Source: Chondrus crispus (taxonomy: Eukaryota > Rhodophyta > Florideophyceae > Gigartinales > Gigartinaceae). Taken from it: 64,000 nucleotides of DNA. Positions 21,975 through 33,479 of the stretch are shown here, in pieces (position 1 is the stretch's first letter; each line of letters opens with the position of its first letter). Location of the stretch: contig NW_005179263.1 of the NCBI RefSeq assembly GCF_000350225.1, positions 1 to 64,000 of the forward strand. Reading direction: 5' to 3'. The notes beneath the pieces are model-generated. The model was not told the origin of the DNA. It saw only the letters and a program-made list of their open reading frames with translations, and ran no database searches. The translations under genes were made by a program, and so were the position numbers.

Positions 21975-22010
21975 AGACGGTTACGTTCGCGCGGTCGCGT
22001 GAGCCGTCTT
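21962..22010 (+). promoter_or_regulatory. Candidate -1 frameshift signal at gypsy2 gag/pol junction
   Basis: The position matches gypsy1, with G AAA AAC (21962-21968) in place of A AAA AAC and the Gag TAA at 21972-21974. The downstream hairpin is retained: AAGACGG pairs with CCGTCTT, and TTCGCGC pairs with GCGTGAG using wobble pairs where gypsy1 has Watson-Crick pairs. The -1 frame is open from here to the protease. The first slippery base is non-canonical. Confidence 0.6.
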
Positions 22011-25000
22011 GTCACACCAACCCAGACCCGTTACGATTCAACCCCGGCGGAGGAGGGGAATGTTTGCCGATAATATTCCCCTCGACTCCGCACGAGCGCA
22101 CCGAGACTTCCGTAAGTCAGGGTGCGGGAGGACAAACGCGCCGAGCCACCGAGAGCCCGGCACGCCTAGAGGAAGAAGGCACCGTGGCCACCGTGAGCCA
22201 CATGCCAAATAAGGAGCGCATCGAACGCGCAGGCGGCCCGACCCACGTGTGTCCGGGGCCGCCAGAAGAAATCAAGTCGCGTACGGACGCGACTTGCCGC
22301 GAGGACGTCACCGATCGACGGACGCCCCGCGAACGAGGTAGAAGACCACGGAAGAGAAGCCGGAACCGACGCCGGCGGCCCAAGCGGAACGACCTGGCCG
22401 AGCCGTCGTCACCGAGGGTAGTCGACGGTGTCATCTGCTTGATGACATCGAAGATATACAACGTCCTCGGCTCGATCGCAACCGAGGGGAACGCGTTCAA
22501 GCCTCATACCATTGCAGTCGATACCTGCTCGGGGTATAACTTGGTGAGGAAGGCCGACCTTCCTCCCGATTGGACGCGCTACGTCGTACGCGACGCACGC
22601 CTGCCACGGTTGGCAGGCGCGAACAGTAACCCGCTCAAGCTGACTGCGGTCGTGCAGCTGGCCGTCCGACTGCGGAACACGACGTTCCGCATTCCGTTCG
22701 TGGTCGCCGACCAGCTCGCGGTGCCTGTCCTCCTGGGCCGGCGTTTATCGATGCGCACGTTCGAAGTATCGACATCGATGCGCAGAGGCTCGAGCTCCGA
22801 CAAGGTGGCTCCGTCGCCATTTTCGATGGGAAGAGGGAGCCGTCTCCCCCAACCCGGCGCCACGGTCGCCAGTGAAGTCGGGCTGACGTACGCGAAGAAG
22901 CCCCACAGCCGATCCGTGTCGCCCGATGGGTCACGATCCCCGCGATGTCGCAAGCACGGATACGCGTCACTACCGCGGGGAGCGGCCTCGTTTTCTTGGA
23001 ACCCAAGCCGTCACTCCAACGTCGTCACGGAGTGAGGCTCACGAACGGTGTAGCTGAGGTCTTACCGAACCAGACCTTCGACGTGATCGTGGCGAATTTC
23101 TCGCACCAAGCGAGGCGGCTCCCGAAGCGCACCGTCGTCGGTTACGCGAAGCGAAATCCGCTGGCGATCCTGACGCCCGAGCGCCGAGTCGGGGCGGAGA
23201 TCGCACACGCGCTGCATCTCACCGACTTGGACGTGCAAGCCGGGAGAGGGGGAGCTGGCCGACCAAGCTCCCCGGAAAATAAGGCCGCCGAGGGAAGTCA
23301 CGTCGGCCCCGGCGATCAGCCGGCAGGGTGCCCATCATCGACGGAAGGCACCGCGCGAGTCACAAATAAGGATCCCGAAAATTCGCCGGAGAATTGGGAA
23401 AAAGAAATGGACTTGTCATACATCGACGATGACAAGCTCCGCGCACAGGTACTCGACATGCTCCGTAAGCATTCGAGCCTGTGGAGCGGTGCGCTCGGTA
23501 CGATACGAGCAACGGAGCACCGCATACCACTCGAGGCGGGGACGAAATCGATTCGTTCTATGCCCTACCGAAAGGGGCCCGCCATGCGTGAGATGGTCGC
23601 TAAATAAGTCAACAAGATGTTGAACGCCGGAGTTATCGAACCCGCCAGCACCGAGTGGGCTTCGCCGGTGGTGCTCGTCCCGAAGAAAGACGGCTCTCTT
23701 CGGTTTTGCGTTGACTACCGACGTCTCAACGCAAAGACGGCAGCGAATTTGTATCCGCTGCCCCGGATGGACGACTGCATCGATTCGTTAGGGGATGCAG
23801 CCGTCTTCACTACGCTCGACTGCAATTCAGGCTACTGGCAAATCCCGGTCGCGCCGGAGGACCGGGATAAGACCACATTCACCACGCATATGGGTACGTT
23901 CCGCCATTTGCGTATGCCGTTCGGACTGAAAGGGGCGCCGGCCACTTTCCAACGTGCATTGGACATCATCTTGTCCGGCGTAAGATGGCAGATATGTCTC
24001 GTATACCTCGACGACGTCATAGTATTTTCCCGAACGCACGAGGAGCACGCCGAACACCTCGACATTGTCTTGAGCTTGTTGAGGACCGCCGATATATCCC
24101 TCAAGCTCAAGAAGTGCAGCTTCTTTCGTCCGAAGGTGCATTACCTGGGGCATGTGATATCCCCAGGTAAGCTCAGCGTGGCCGAAACGGCGGCCGACGC
24201 CTTCAAGACGTTCACGTTCCCGAGGACGCTTACGCAGGTGCGCTCGTTCCTCGGGGCGTGCAACGTCTACCGCCGTTTCGTCAAGGGGTTTGCCAAGATA
24301 GCTCGACCGCTAACTGATATGACTCGCAAGGACGCCGACCCCGACTTCGATAATCCGATGGAGGCCCAGCTTCAAGCATTCGAGAACCTCAAGGCAAGGA
24401 TGATCGCTCCACCGATACTTGCGCTTCCGCGGTACGGTCGGCCGTACATGATCGATACCGATGCAAGTGCGTACCAACTCGGGTGTACGCTGCTGCAAGA
24501 ACACGACGAAGCCAACGACTGGCGTCCCGTCGGATATTGGTCGGATTCGTTAAACGACAGCGAACGCAACTACAGCGCTACGGAACGCGAGTGCTTCACT
24601 GTAGTGTGGGCCGTCCGCACACTACGCCCGTACGTCGAGGGCACGAAGTTCACCGTCCGAACGGATCACGACGCGCTGAGGTGGCTCATGTTTCTGACCG
24701 AGAGCTCCGGAAGACTCACCCGGTGGCGGCTACGTCTGGCTGAATACGATTTCACCATTCAGTACCGCCCCGGGCGCGTGCACCAGGTCCCCGACGCCCT
24801 GTCACGCCTCGTATCACCGAGGGTCGCCGACGACCCTCGCCCGGCTGTCGAGGTGGACGACGACATCCCCACCTACGACACGTGCACGACCGTTCGTGAT
24901 GTCTCCGATGAGCTCGCGGACCACGTATGCACCGCGAGCTGCGACCACGAGGCCGACCACGTCTTCGTGACCACAAGGAACCGAACGAAATCCCGAAGGA

Positions 25001-26676
25001 ATTTGCGCGCCCGAGCGCGCGACGAGCCGAGGGGCGACGACGAAGCCCCTGCTCTAGAAGAACCCCACGCTTTCTGGGCAGAGAACGAGGAGTTCGACGC
25101 CGTGGACCTCGATCTCGCCCAAGACTTCGAAGCCGATACGTCCGGTTCCCAGGTCGCCCCTCCGCAGGACGACCTGCCGGCCCCTCTTACGATAGAGGAG
25201 ATCGCCGAAGAACAACGCGTGGATGACTTCTGCCAAACGGTATTGGCACGACAGTCAGAGTCCCGGGACTCCGCGTTCTTCGAGGACCACCAAGGGGTGC
25301 TCAAACGGAGGCACCCCTTCGACCCTGATATCGTACAGGTGGTGGTCTCTGGGACTCCACGCGCCCGGTTGCTGCGGCTCTGCCATAACCCGGCCATCGC
25401 CGGGCATCCGGGGCAAAACCGCATGTACTTCGCGCTCCGTCGCGAGTACTACTGGCCACACTTGGCCGCGGACGTCGCGTCGACCGTACGAGGTTGTCGA
25501 ACCTGTGCGATGAACCACGTCAAGATTCGGAAACACCTAAACCGATTAAGGTTGTTTCCGGCGACGCGGCCGTTGGAGAGCCTCGCGATCGATATACTGG
25601 GGCCGCTCCCAAAGACTAAGGCAGAGAAACGATTCCTCCTGGTAATCACCGACTGGTTTACGAAGTTAACGCAGGTCGTCGCGCTGCGCACAGTAACCGC
25701 CTACACCGTCGCAGTGGCGTTTTGCGAAGCGTGGGTCTTTAAGTACGGCGTCCCACGCTCGCTACTGTCGGATAACGGACCGCAGTTCAACGCAAAGTTC
25801 TTCCAAAGCACATGCCGAGTGCTTGGAATTACGAACCTTTATACGTCAGCGTACCACCCTCAGACGAACGGCCAGGTGGGACGCTATAACCGAACGATTG
25901 CGTCGATGCTCCGCAATTACGTGAACGAGCATCAAGACGACTGGGACGTGTACGTGGGACCGTTAACGTACGCATATAACTCCCACGTACACCGAACCAC
26001 ACGAACGACCCCGTTTGAGCTCGTGCTCAGCCGGCCCCCGCCGGAGTTTTCTCTTCGAAGAACCGGCTGGGACGCGCCCCCTGCCGATAGGGGAACGGAT
26101 CGTGCGGAGTTCCTGAAGACCCTGGACGCGACCATCCAGAAGGCCTACGGGAGCTTGCGACGCACGCAAGCTCGTTACAAACGCGACTTCGATAAGCGCG
26201 TGCGAACGATCAACACACGTCTCGAGCCAGGTAACTTCGTCTACCTGAACCCAACCGACGGGGGTAAGACGTCGAACAAGCTCGCCTCACCCGCCGTGGG
26301 GCCGTATTGCGTCCTCGCCAACGATCGTCGGACTATCACAATCGATCGTGATGGCGTCACCGAGCGCGTCTCCGCGGACCGCTGCGTGTACGCACCCCCG
26401 CCGATGGACGTGCCACGGGTGAGCACGACGACCCCGCGTGACCTTGCCGACAAGGTCAGGGAGGGAACACAATACGCCGTTGAGAAGTTACTCAAGCATC
26501 GAGAGATGGAACACGGAACAACGGAGTTCCTCATCAAGTGGGCGGACTACGACCAACCTACTTGGACAGCGCGCACCCACATTCCCGAAGAATTGGTGTC
26601 TCGATATGCGCTGCGTCTTCGAAGACGCACGGGGAGGGACCTCAACTCCGAAGTGAACGCGGACGTTCACTCTTAA
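21968..26676 (+). pseudogene. Gypsy2 Pol: protease, RT, RNase H, integrase, chromodomain
   Basis: The protease (IAVDTCSGYNLV, about 22510) lies in the -1 frame relative to Gag. A one-base loss near 22735, an in-frame TGA near 22870 and TAA 23605-23607 disrupt the front. From 23617 there are 1,019 open codons. RT has YLDD at about residues 130-133. RNase H has TDASAYQLGCTLLQ. Integrase has H-H-C-C (CHNPAIAGHPGQ, GCRTCAMNH), AIDILGP, and SDNGPQF. The last 60 residues form a chromodomain (QYAVEKLLKHREMEHGTTEF, then FLIKWADYDQPTW). The catalytic integrase Glu expected in NGQVERYN is Gly (codon 25879-25881), whereas gypsy1 keeps Glu. The chromodomain normally directs insertion to particular chromatin. 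Confidence 0.92.
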
Positions 26677-26678
26677 GG
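26653..26678 (+). repeat. Pol-terminus repeat, left copy
   Basis: GTGAACGCGGACGTTCAC codes for the last residues of Pol (NADVHS then stop). A near copy lies at 33445-33471 right against the purine tract, encoding NADVHA and a stop. The two bracket the 6.8-kb extension. Confidence 0.8.
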
Positions 26679-28591
26679 AGAGGGCCCCTCAACCGCTCCG
26701 TCGACTGGATAAATTAACCCCCCCTTCGCGGTCGGAAAGGGCGGGGGTCTACGCAAGAACACAACGAGGGACCGACCCCTAAGGAGAAGGACCAGGCGCG
26801 CAGCGACCGCATGCACTTGTTAAGTGGATGCGCATGGGAAGTGACAAGTGCACACGGGATCCGAGATCCGATGTGCAAGCGAAAAGGAACTGTCTGCTCG
26901 TGCCTCAGAAGCCGGTATCGCCACCAAACCGCCACCGTCCCCCTAGAATATCGAAAAATTAACGGTGGGAAACGACACCGGACGGCGGACAGCACGTGCG
27001 TTACGTGCGCGTCCAGCACACGTGGGCCAAAAGCAATCGAAAATCGCCCGACACTCGCCCCCATACCGAAGTGGGGAATTAGCCGAGCGTTATGCCCGCA
27101 TCATCCCGTCACAGCTCGCTCTCACGAACCCGCCACCAACGTTGGCAACGACGCCGTCGTAGAAACAGAGGGCAATCTTCCACGTCAATGCCCCCACGAG
27201 AACTCCACACAACGAAAGTTCCAGTGCACCCCATACAGTGGCCGCGCTGTTGACTCCCCGTACAGCTCCACAACCGCTGCCAAAGCGAACTCCGACGGAA
27301 GAACACTTGCCACGCTGACAAGTTCAATCTGGAATGATATGCCCTCACGCCAACAGCGAGGGACGCCCCAAAGAAAACGAACCGCTGAGCACTGGCGCTC
27401 TCGCCCCGTTAGCGAGGCACGCGAGTGAGTAATGCAATCGTCTCTGGAGTCGGTTACGGTCGCGGCGGTCGATACAAACCTGGGAGGGGGCTACTCGTTC
27501 AATACGGGCCTCGACCTCACCCCTCCCTCGGGGAGTACGAAGGAGAAAGCAGCCGGAGGAACGTACGAGAGGTTACGGGTCCTTGGTCGACGACATCTCC
27601 CCTCCGCTCGACATGGCGGCACAACCAGACAGAACGCGCGCTGGCAGGGAATAAGAAAGGACAGGGACATATGATTACTACGGGACTAACGCACCGTGCG
27701 CGCCGCGGACTACAGACGCGGTAGGAGACTGACGGAAGTTGTCCGGCAGCACAGCGGAGTTTTCCGGACACGCGGGAAAGGTCGTACCGTTGACCTCACA
27801 GAGTCGCCGTAGTCCCGCGGAGTACCCAGCGTCCCAGGGAAAAGGTCTCATGCGGAAGAACGGGCCGGCCTATCCGCGACCACAGTACGTCAGTAGGGCG
27901 ACGCCCCTGCGGGGAGTACCGGGCTCCTCGCAATACAGGATTCTCGCCGGCGAGGTTCATGTACACAACGAGAGGGTAGCCACCGGAGATGAGGACCCGA
28001 CCGCTCGCCTCGCTCCCAGGCAGACACGGCGGACATAGCAGAAATACGGAAGGACCCCTGCGGCCATGCGCACGAACCCCTCATCCCATAGGAGCTCGTC
28101 AAATTGTACCCCTCCGGACGAGCTCCCTCAGTATGGTGAGACGTCTCGGCGAATGGGAGCTCGTCAAAATCGCCCCTGCGCTGGACCCCTCTCTCCGTCT
28201 CTCTTTGCCCGCTCGGGAGCACCGACCGACGCGAACTAGCCGAGGCAATCGCCTCCCCGAAACGGAAAGTCGCCAGTGTGCGAGACGGAGCGCGGAAGCC
28301 CCGTACCTGTGTTGGAAGAGCGGGCAAGGACGGCGATGAATTGCAGCCCCTCGTCGGGTCCTTGGGGAGGCTGTCGGCGTAACTACCACGGTAGTCCGCC
28401 CAAACCGACCCTTCGGTTGTGGGACACTCACACCCCAACGCAGGGGCAGAGACGAGAGAGTAGCGACGACTCCGAAGGGTGGAAAGCTCGGACGACGGGA
28501 ATGAAAAGGAAACTAAATCGGTAGGGGAGACGAACGGGTCCGTTTATCGGGCTAAGGAGAGGACAGAACCGCGGCTACTACGAAGAGAGGG
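26677..28591. other. Gypsy2 3' extension, first part
   Basis: GC-rich DNA after the Pol stop. The first 30 bases (GGGCCCCTCAACCGCTCC and on) are shared with gypsy1 after its Pol stop (37267 on), so at least the start of the extension is an old feature of the family. Open frames on both strands here show no motif and I do not call a gene. A purine-rich AAGGAGAGGG at 26675-26684 could be an internal purine tract. Confidence 0.55.
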
Positions 28592-30451
28592 TCAATGGCT
28601 GGCTTCTCCTCCAGGCCCCGCCGTTTCGTACCCGAAGGACGATCGGGGATAGAAGTCGGAATGGCCCGGCACGGCGGCGCTCACATCTGCGAGAGCGGGC
28701 ATTGCGACCGACGAGCCGTGAGGACTACCGCCAACCATCTCGCCACTTGCCGCGAGGCCGCCGACGGATTGGGGCACGGACCCCAAGTGGGCATAGGGAT
28801 CACGCAGTAATGGGCGACGGCTGGGAGGCGTTGCCTCCTGCGGCGTCGAACGTGTAATACCGGACGCAGCCCGCCACGCGCGGAGCTCGTTACGCTCAGC
28901 GCGATAGCGATCGCGGTCGGCGCTGATTTGTGCGATGGTCTGAGAACTACGGGTAGAATCGGCGCGAAGAGCCTCCATGTCCCTCTGAACCCGGTGGTAG
29001 TGTGACGCGTACGCTTCGCGTTCATCTTCGAGGCGGCGAGCCTCGTCGCTACGCGCAAAGTACCAGCGCGCCATCGTACTGAGTAACGCGCTGACGGACC
29101 AAGTACGATCTCGAGAAGGCCCCTAGGCGCGCAAGACGTCGGGAACCGCCCCGAGCTCGTCCGGGGTCATAATATGGTCAACGATCGAGCCCGACGAGGG
29201 ACCGCCCTCCACCGGACGGAGTGGCGGGACGGGCAACGTTTCAGCCGGGGCACGACTACTCCGAGAAGGAACGTCGGCGGCGCGCGCAGTGGCGTCACGG
29301 AACGGGTTCGAACCCACGGAAAACTGTACCGGGTACTCGGCGTCCAGATCCCGATGACGTTTGCGACGTGCCGACCGGGCGGCGGAACCCACGCCACTAC
29401 GGAGCCCCGCCGAACCGTGCGAAGAGGCCCCCACGACGGACCGCGCCAAGAACGCGTCTGCGCGGAAGTCGTACAACAAATAGACGCTCCGTTCTCCAGT
29501 GGAAAAATCGGTCCACGGACGATGGGTATGATCCCCCACCTCTCCGGCGCAGCGGAGGAGGTCCACGACGGCGGAATAAGTCCACACGACGTGCGTGGAC
29601 TCCCTGTCGGAAGGGTTTAGGGACACCCGGGGGAGCCCAGATGTTACCCTCTGCAGGAAGTCTAATGTTGAAGGAGGTTGGAGGGACACCCGGCCGTTCA
29701 CTCCCAACTCGGTGCTCACGGCGTTACACACCGCCCACGCCCACTCGCGTTCGCAGTTTGACACAAGACACGCGTACGCCGGGTGTCCCCTCTCCGAGAA
29801 GGCGAACGCAAAATATTTAAGAACGTACGGTAAAAGCGGGTGGACTCCCAAGGAAGGAAAGGAGTCCCGTACCACCGCCGGGAGAGAAGGGAAATCCGCA
29901 GGCGACAGTCCGTGTTCGAAACACGCCGAACGGAACACGCGCCCATCCTTCTCGTCGGCGCGACGGTACGCCGACCAGTCTAGATGGGCAACGGCGATGG
30001 AATGGATGCGCATCAAGGCGCAAGCCGATTTCTGAAGCGCCACCAACGGCTTCGAGAAGGCATACGGTCGGGGGCAAACGTAGAGCCCCGCGACCTCGGC
30101 AAGAACGAACTCCGACGAACCCCGTCCGCCGGGTTGGAGAATCGCCGAAGCCATACGATCAACGTAGTCAACCTGGGCGATGTTGTAGACGAAGGTGCGT
30201 TCGCACCGAATCTCGTCGGGAACTTGGTAGCCGGCCCCGGCTCCCTCCGCCATGAGACGGGCGAGAGCAGCGGAGGCCTGCTCGACATGTCCTGCCTCGC
30301 TGATCTTGCGGACGCGTGCAAGATCCGGACGCAACTCCGTCCGGAGGAGGATTTCGGAAACGGTGACGTGTCTACGGGCATGACGAGCCCACGAGAACCG
30401 CAGCCCGCTCAGGGAAGAGGCGCGGACTGGTCGGGGGCAGCGCCGAACAAC
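28592..30451 (-). CDS. Antisense ORF in gypsy2 extension, unknown protein with C-terminal coiled coil
   Basis: A minus-strand frame is open from 30451 to a TAG at 29123-29125, then stays in the same frame to 28592. The first ATG is at 30251-30253, and an upstream TTG at 30332-30334 is a weak alternative. I do not recognise the protein. It has about 300 residues of mixed, apparently globular sequence (AFSKPLVALQKSACALMRIH, YVLKYFAFAFSERGHPAYAC, CEREWAWAVCNAV). A basic patch SARRKRHRDL could act as a nuclear signal. Beyond the TAG comes a heptad-like segment (RSDEARRLEDEREAYASHYH and on) that should form a coiled coil. The absence of an early ATG and the overlap with the frame upstream suggest joining by splicing or frameshifting. 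The length is far beyond chance for one frame. Plant Tat-lineage gypsy elements are known to carry additional ORFs, some antisense. Confidence 0.5.
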
Positions 30452-30990
30452 TTAGTCGTACTGTGCGGCACGCCGGGACGGGTCTCACCCGCGCGGGGGA
30501 CGGGGCACAGCGGCGAACCCAGCAACCGGGACGGAACCACGTCGTAACCCCCGTGAATTTCGTGTGCCCCGGACAGAAGGGAGGCACGGGCGGCGACGAT
30601 CGGTGAACTTGCTGACCCAGCGGCGGCGTTGCTTGGGGACCCGGAGAGCCGTTCGGTGACGGGGGGCCCCACTTCCGCCGAGATCGTTGAGAGACGAGAG
30701 GGACGGGTCTTCTGGAAAGCCCTCGGCGGCGAAGACGGGATGGTCACTTCGGGCGAGCGCCCCGCGGAGGCAGGGGGTGTCGAAGAAGGACCCTCTCCCG
30801 GCCCCGATGAGGCGGGAGGAGACACGCCGGCCCGCGACGGAGGGTGAGGTGTGACCATGATGTTTTTCGGAGGAATATACCCTTTATTAGTGAGAGAAGC
30901 CGCGGAAAAGGACGCGAGAGGAGAAGACAGGACGGCGATGATGGAACCACGAAAGCAGGGGCGCGAGCAACGGCTGTCCACTGGGGTCAT
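30409..30990 (-). CDS. Antisense Pro/Ser-rich ORF upstream of the unknown ORF
   Basis: A 193-residue frame starts at ATG 30988-30990 (MTPVDSRCSRPCFRGS) and ends at 30409. It is rich in Pro, Ser and Ala (for example PPSRAGVSPPASSGPGEGPS) and looks disordered. Its last 43 bases overlap the opening of the next minus-strand frame, which lies in -1 relative to it. The two may therefore be one gene joined by frameshift or intron, with this part as the N-terminus. I see no canonical slippery heptamer in the overlap. No family is recognised. Confidence 0.35.
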   Translation of the reverse strand: MTPVDSRCSRPCFRGSIIAVLSSPLASFSAASLTNKGYIPPKNIMVTPHPPSRAGVSPPASSGPGEGPSSTPPASAGRSPEVTIPSSPPRAFQKTRPSRLSTISAEVGPPVTERLSGSPSNAAAGSASSPIVAARASLLSGAHEIHGGYDVVPSRLLGSPLCPVPRAGETRPGVPHSTTKLFGAAPDQSAPLP

Positions 30991-33444
30991 ACGGCGGAAA
31001 GACCCCGGTCGGCTCCATTATTCACCGCTGTCCGGTCTAAAAATAGAACGAATTACGGAGGGTAACCACGGCGGCAGGAGCTCCACGGGACGGTCCTCGG
31101 GTCAGACAGCGGTGCACCGGCCGCACCCACCCCTGGTTGCAGACACCTCGCCGTTGGTGAGGTCACCGTCGAGACGCCCCACCAGAACCGCGACTCCGTC
31201 GGCGAGGTCATGTCGGTGAGCTGATGTGTATCTACTACAGGCGGCGACCTCTTTACGCCGTAGGAGAAGTCAGACGACGTGGCGACGCGCGAGGAACCCG
31301 TACGTACTCCCGAACGAAGGAGCCTCGGTCCTTACCGTCAGCAAGGAACTACCCCCGAGCTGCCAGAGCGCGGATGGCTGGCTTCTTCTCCCCCTCCCCG
31401 TGCGCGGGGAAGAACGAAGTTTTCCAACGACACCGCAGACGGCACCTCCCCTCTACAACACGAGCTAATTAGGATCATGAACGACCCGCCGGCGGCGAGT
31501 CGAAGGTGGAGACCCTGGAACCTCGGAGTAGCGGTTCACCACGGCCGCCCGTGTGCGCGCACGGGCGACGGGAACGGCCAACACTGTACGACGACGAAGT
31601 GGCAAGAGCGGGTCTCTACGCACCGGCCCCCTGCGCACGAGGACAAAGGCAGGCGTATTCGCAGGGTTTTACCCCTATCGCCAGGGGGGGTGCCGTCTCA
31701 TGTGACAATTTACGGCCCCAAGAAGGAGGGCGGATAACGCCGAAGGAATCGCGGTGGAGCGGGAGAACGGCGCAACGAGCCGACCCGGGGCCCGATCTGC
31801 GCAAGGCGGGTCAGAAGGGACGCAGAGTTATGAAGGAAGCAGTGGAGATCGGAAGACGCCCCACTGCGGGGGGCGTCTTAAAAGTAGACGCGCGAACGTG
31901 CTCGCGCAGAGGGGAACGAGTCATGAAACATTGGCCTGAAACATTGGCCAGACGGACGCTGTAGCCCGTGAATGGCGGGCCACGCGCAAAAGTGGCTGAA
32001 CGGATGAGATCTATCGGACGGTTCCGGCCGTAACCCAACACGAGCCATTCTCTTGGTGGATCTCGTTTTACGGTCTCGATACCGTCTTGCTCGATGGCAT
32101 CAAGGAAAGAACCCCCCCCCCCCGGAGGCGCGATTGGGGTATCAAAGCCATCGACGCAGACCGGAAAAAGGTACCTATATACGAGCACGCTCGTGGCGCC
32201 GGTGTAGGGGACATCACTCCCCCGTCAGGGGGTTCAGAACGCGACGAATTACGACCACGAGAAGACCTGCAGCGCCCTCCCTCGCTACAGGCCGGCACGG
32301 TCCTCGCACTGAACGTCCGCAGACCGTTGGCCGTCCCTCCAAGTGCGGGCATACTGCAGTCCCGAACATGCAGAAGGTGCAGTGAGGGCTTCGCCCCCGA
32401 ACGGCTCGCGGAATGGCGGTCGGAAGAGCTCCCCAGCTGCGATAAGAAAGAGGGGTAATGTGGGGGAGCACGAAGGGGGAAGAACACGGAGAGGAGAGCA
32501 CCTGGGGAAGACGCACGAGGGGTCCCGCTTCCCTCGCCGACGACCGCGCTCATCAGCTCGCCGTCACACTCTCGCATCACTACGGTAACGGTTTCTGAGA
32601 AGCGGAGTCACGGGCCTTGCTGTTGATTTTTTGACAAATAATTATTTTCGCGGGAAACATTTTTGGGCGTTATTTTGGGCAATTTGATGAAGGATGAGCG
32701 CCGCCGCGTCGTAGACGCTGCTCGCAAAGAGACGGACGGACACGGCTGGACTGGAAAGGAACGGGAGCAACTGTACGCAAATTATTTCAGGGGACTCGTG
32801 TGCAGCGCCACTGCGCGCAGTGGCCGAGGGCTCCCGGGACGACGAGCGTTGCACAGCGTCTTCACGGAGGAGCAACGCCGGGGAGAGAGCTGGTCTCAGG
32901 CCGGGCGTAGTGTCCACTGCCGCGGTCCGAGAATCGTGGACCTCGCTCCGTACGCGAGCGGCGGGGCAGTACCACCGAAGGACGTGGGATGATGATCAGG
33001 TATACAAGGACGATGCCGCGGCGAACGTTGACAAGGATGTTCGCGACGCCGAAGCCGCAGCGCGGGCAAGAGAGCGGGCCCCGGAACGGATGCGCCTATC
33101 AGGGACAGAAGTGGAACCCGTACGGCCGTCATCGTTGGCAAGGACGGCACTTGAGACACAGCGACCGGACCCGCAAGTGGGTGACTACCGAAGAAGGAGC
33201 GACGTCACGCCCCCCCGGCGAGGGGCGACCGACTCTCTACTCCCTCGAAAGGGGGACGTCATGTGTCTCCTCCGCGTACGGATCAGAGGATGCCTCGGAG
33301 CGCCTCACACATTGACGGAAGCTCTCGTCGCCGCACGGCGTTCCGCACCGGTCGAGGGTGGTCGGAGCGTCAGTGGCGTGGGACGAAAGGGACTAGGCGA
33401 ACCAGGAAGATGAAGAAGAAGAACCCCCCCTGTTTCGCGCATAC
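30991..33444. other. Gypsy2 3' extension, last part
   Basis: GC-rich sequence with no supported gene. It would contain the promoter of the antisense ORFs if they are expressed. A run of C near 32107-32120 and an AT-rich stretch at 32617-32690 are the only clear compositional landmarks. Confidence 0.5.
32617..32690. repeat. AT-rich block with E2F-like site, shared with 38205
   Basis: TTGATTTTTTGACAAATAAT, then TTTTCGCGGGAAAC and GTTATTTTGGGCAATTTGAT. A similar block begins at about 38205. TTTCGCGGGAAA is the reverse complement of the E2F/DP consensus TTTCCCGCGAAA. Confidence 0.55.
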
Positions 33445-33479
33445 ATGAACGCAGACGTTCACGCTTGAAGGGGGGGCCG
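33445..33479 (+). promoter_or_regulatory. Second pol-terminus copy and purine tract of gypsy2
   Basis: ATGAACGCAGACGTTCACGC (33445 on) repeats the end of pol and is followed by the purine tract GAAGGGGGGG and CCG, then the 3' LTR. This is the expected 3' end of an element without any extension. Confidence 0.8.

Noticed and set aside
26811-27428. 205-codon plus-strand frame after gypsy2 pol
   Set aside because: Low-information Arg/Thr/Pro composition typical of open frames in GC-rich DNA, with no motif and no copy for comparison.
28592-30990. Envelope gene in the gypsy2 extension
   Set aside because: The frame is antisense to pol and I see no signal peptide, membrane segment or cleavage motif.
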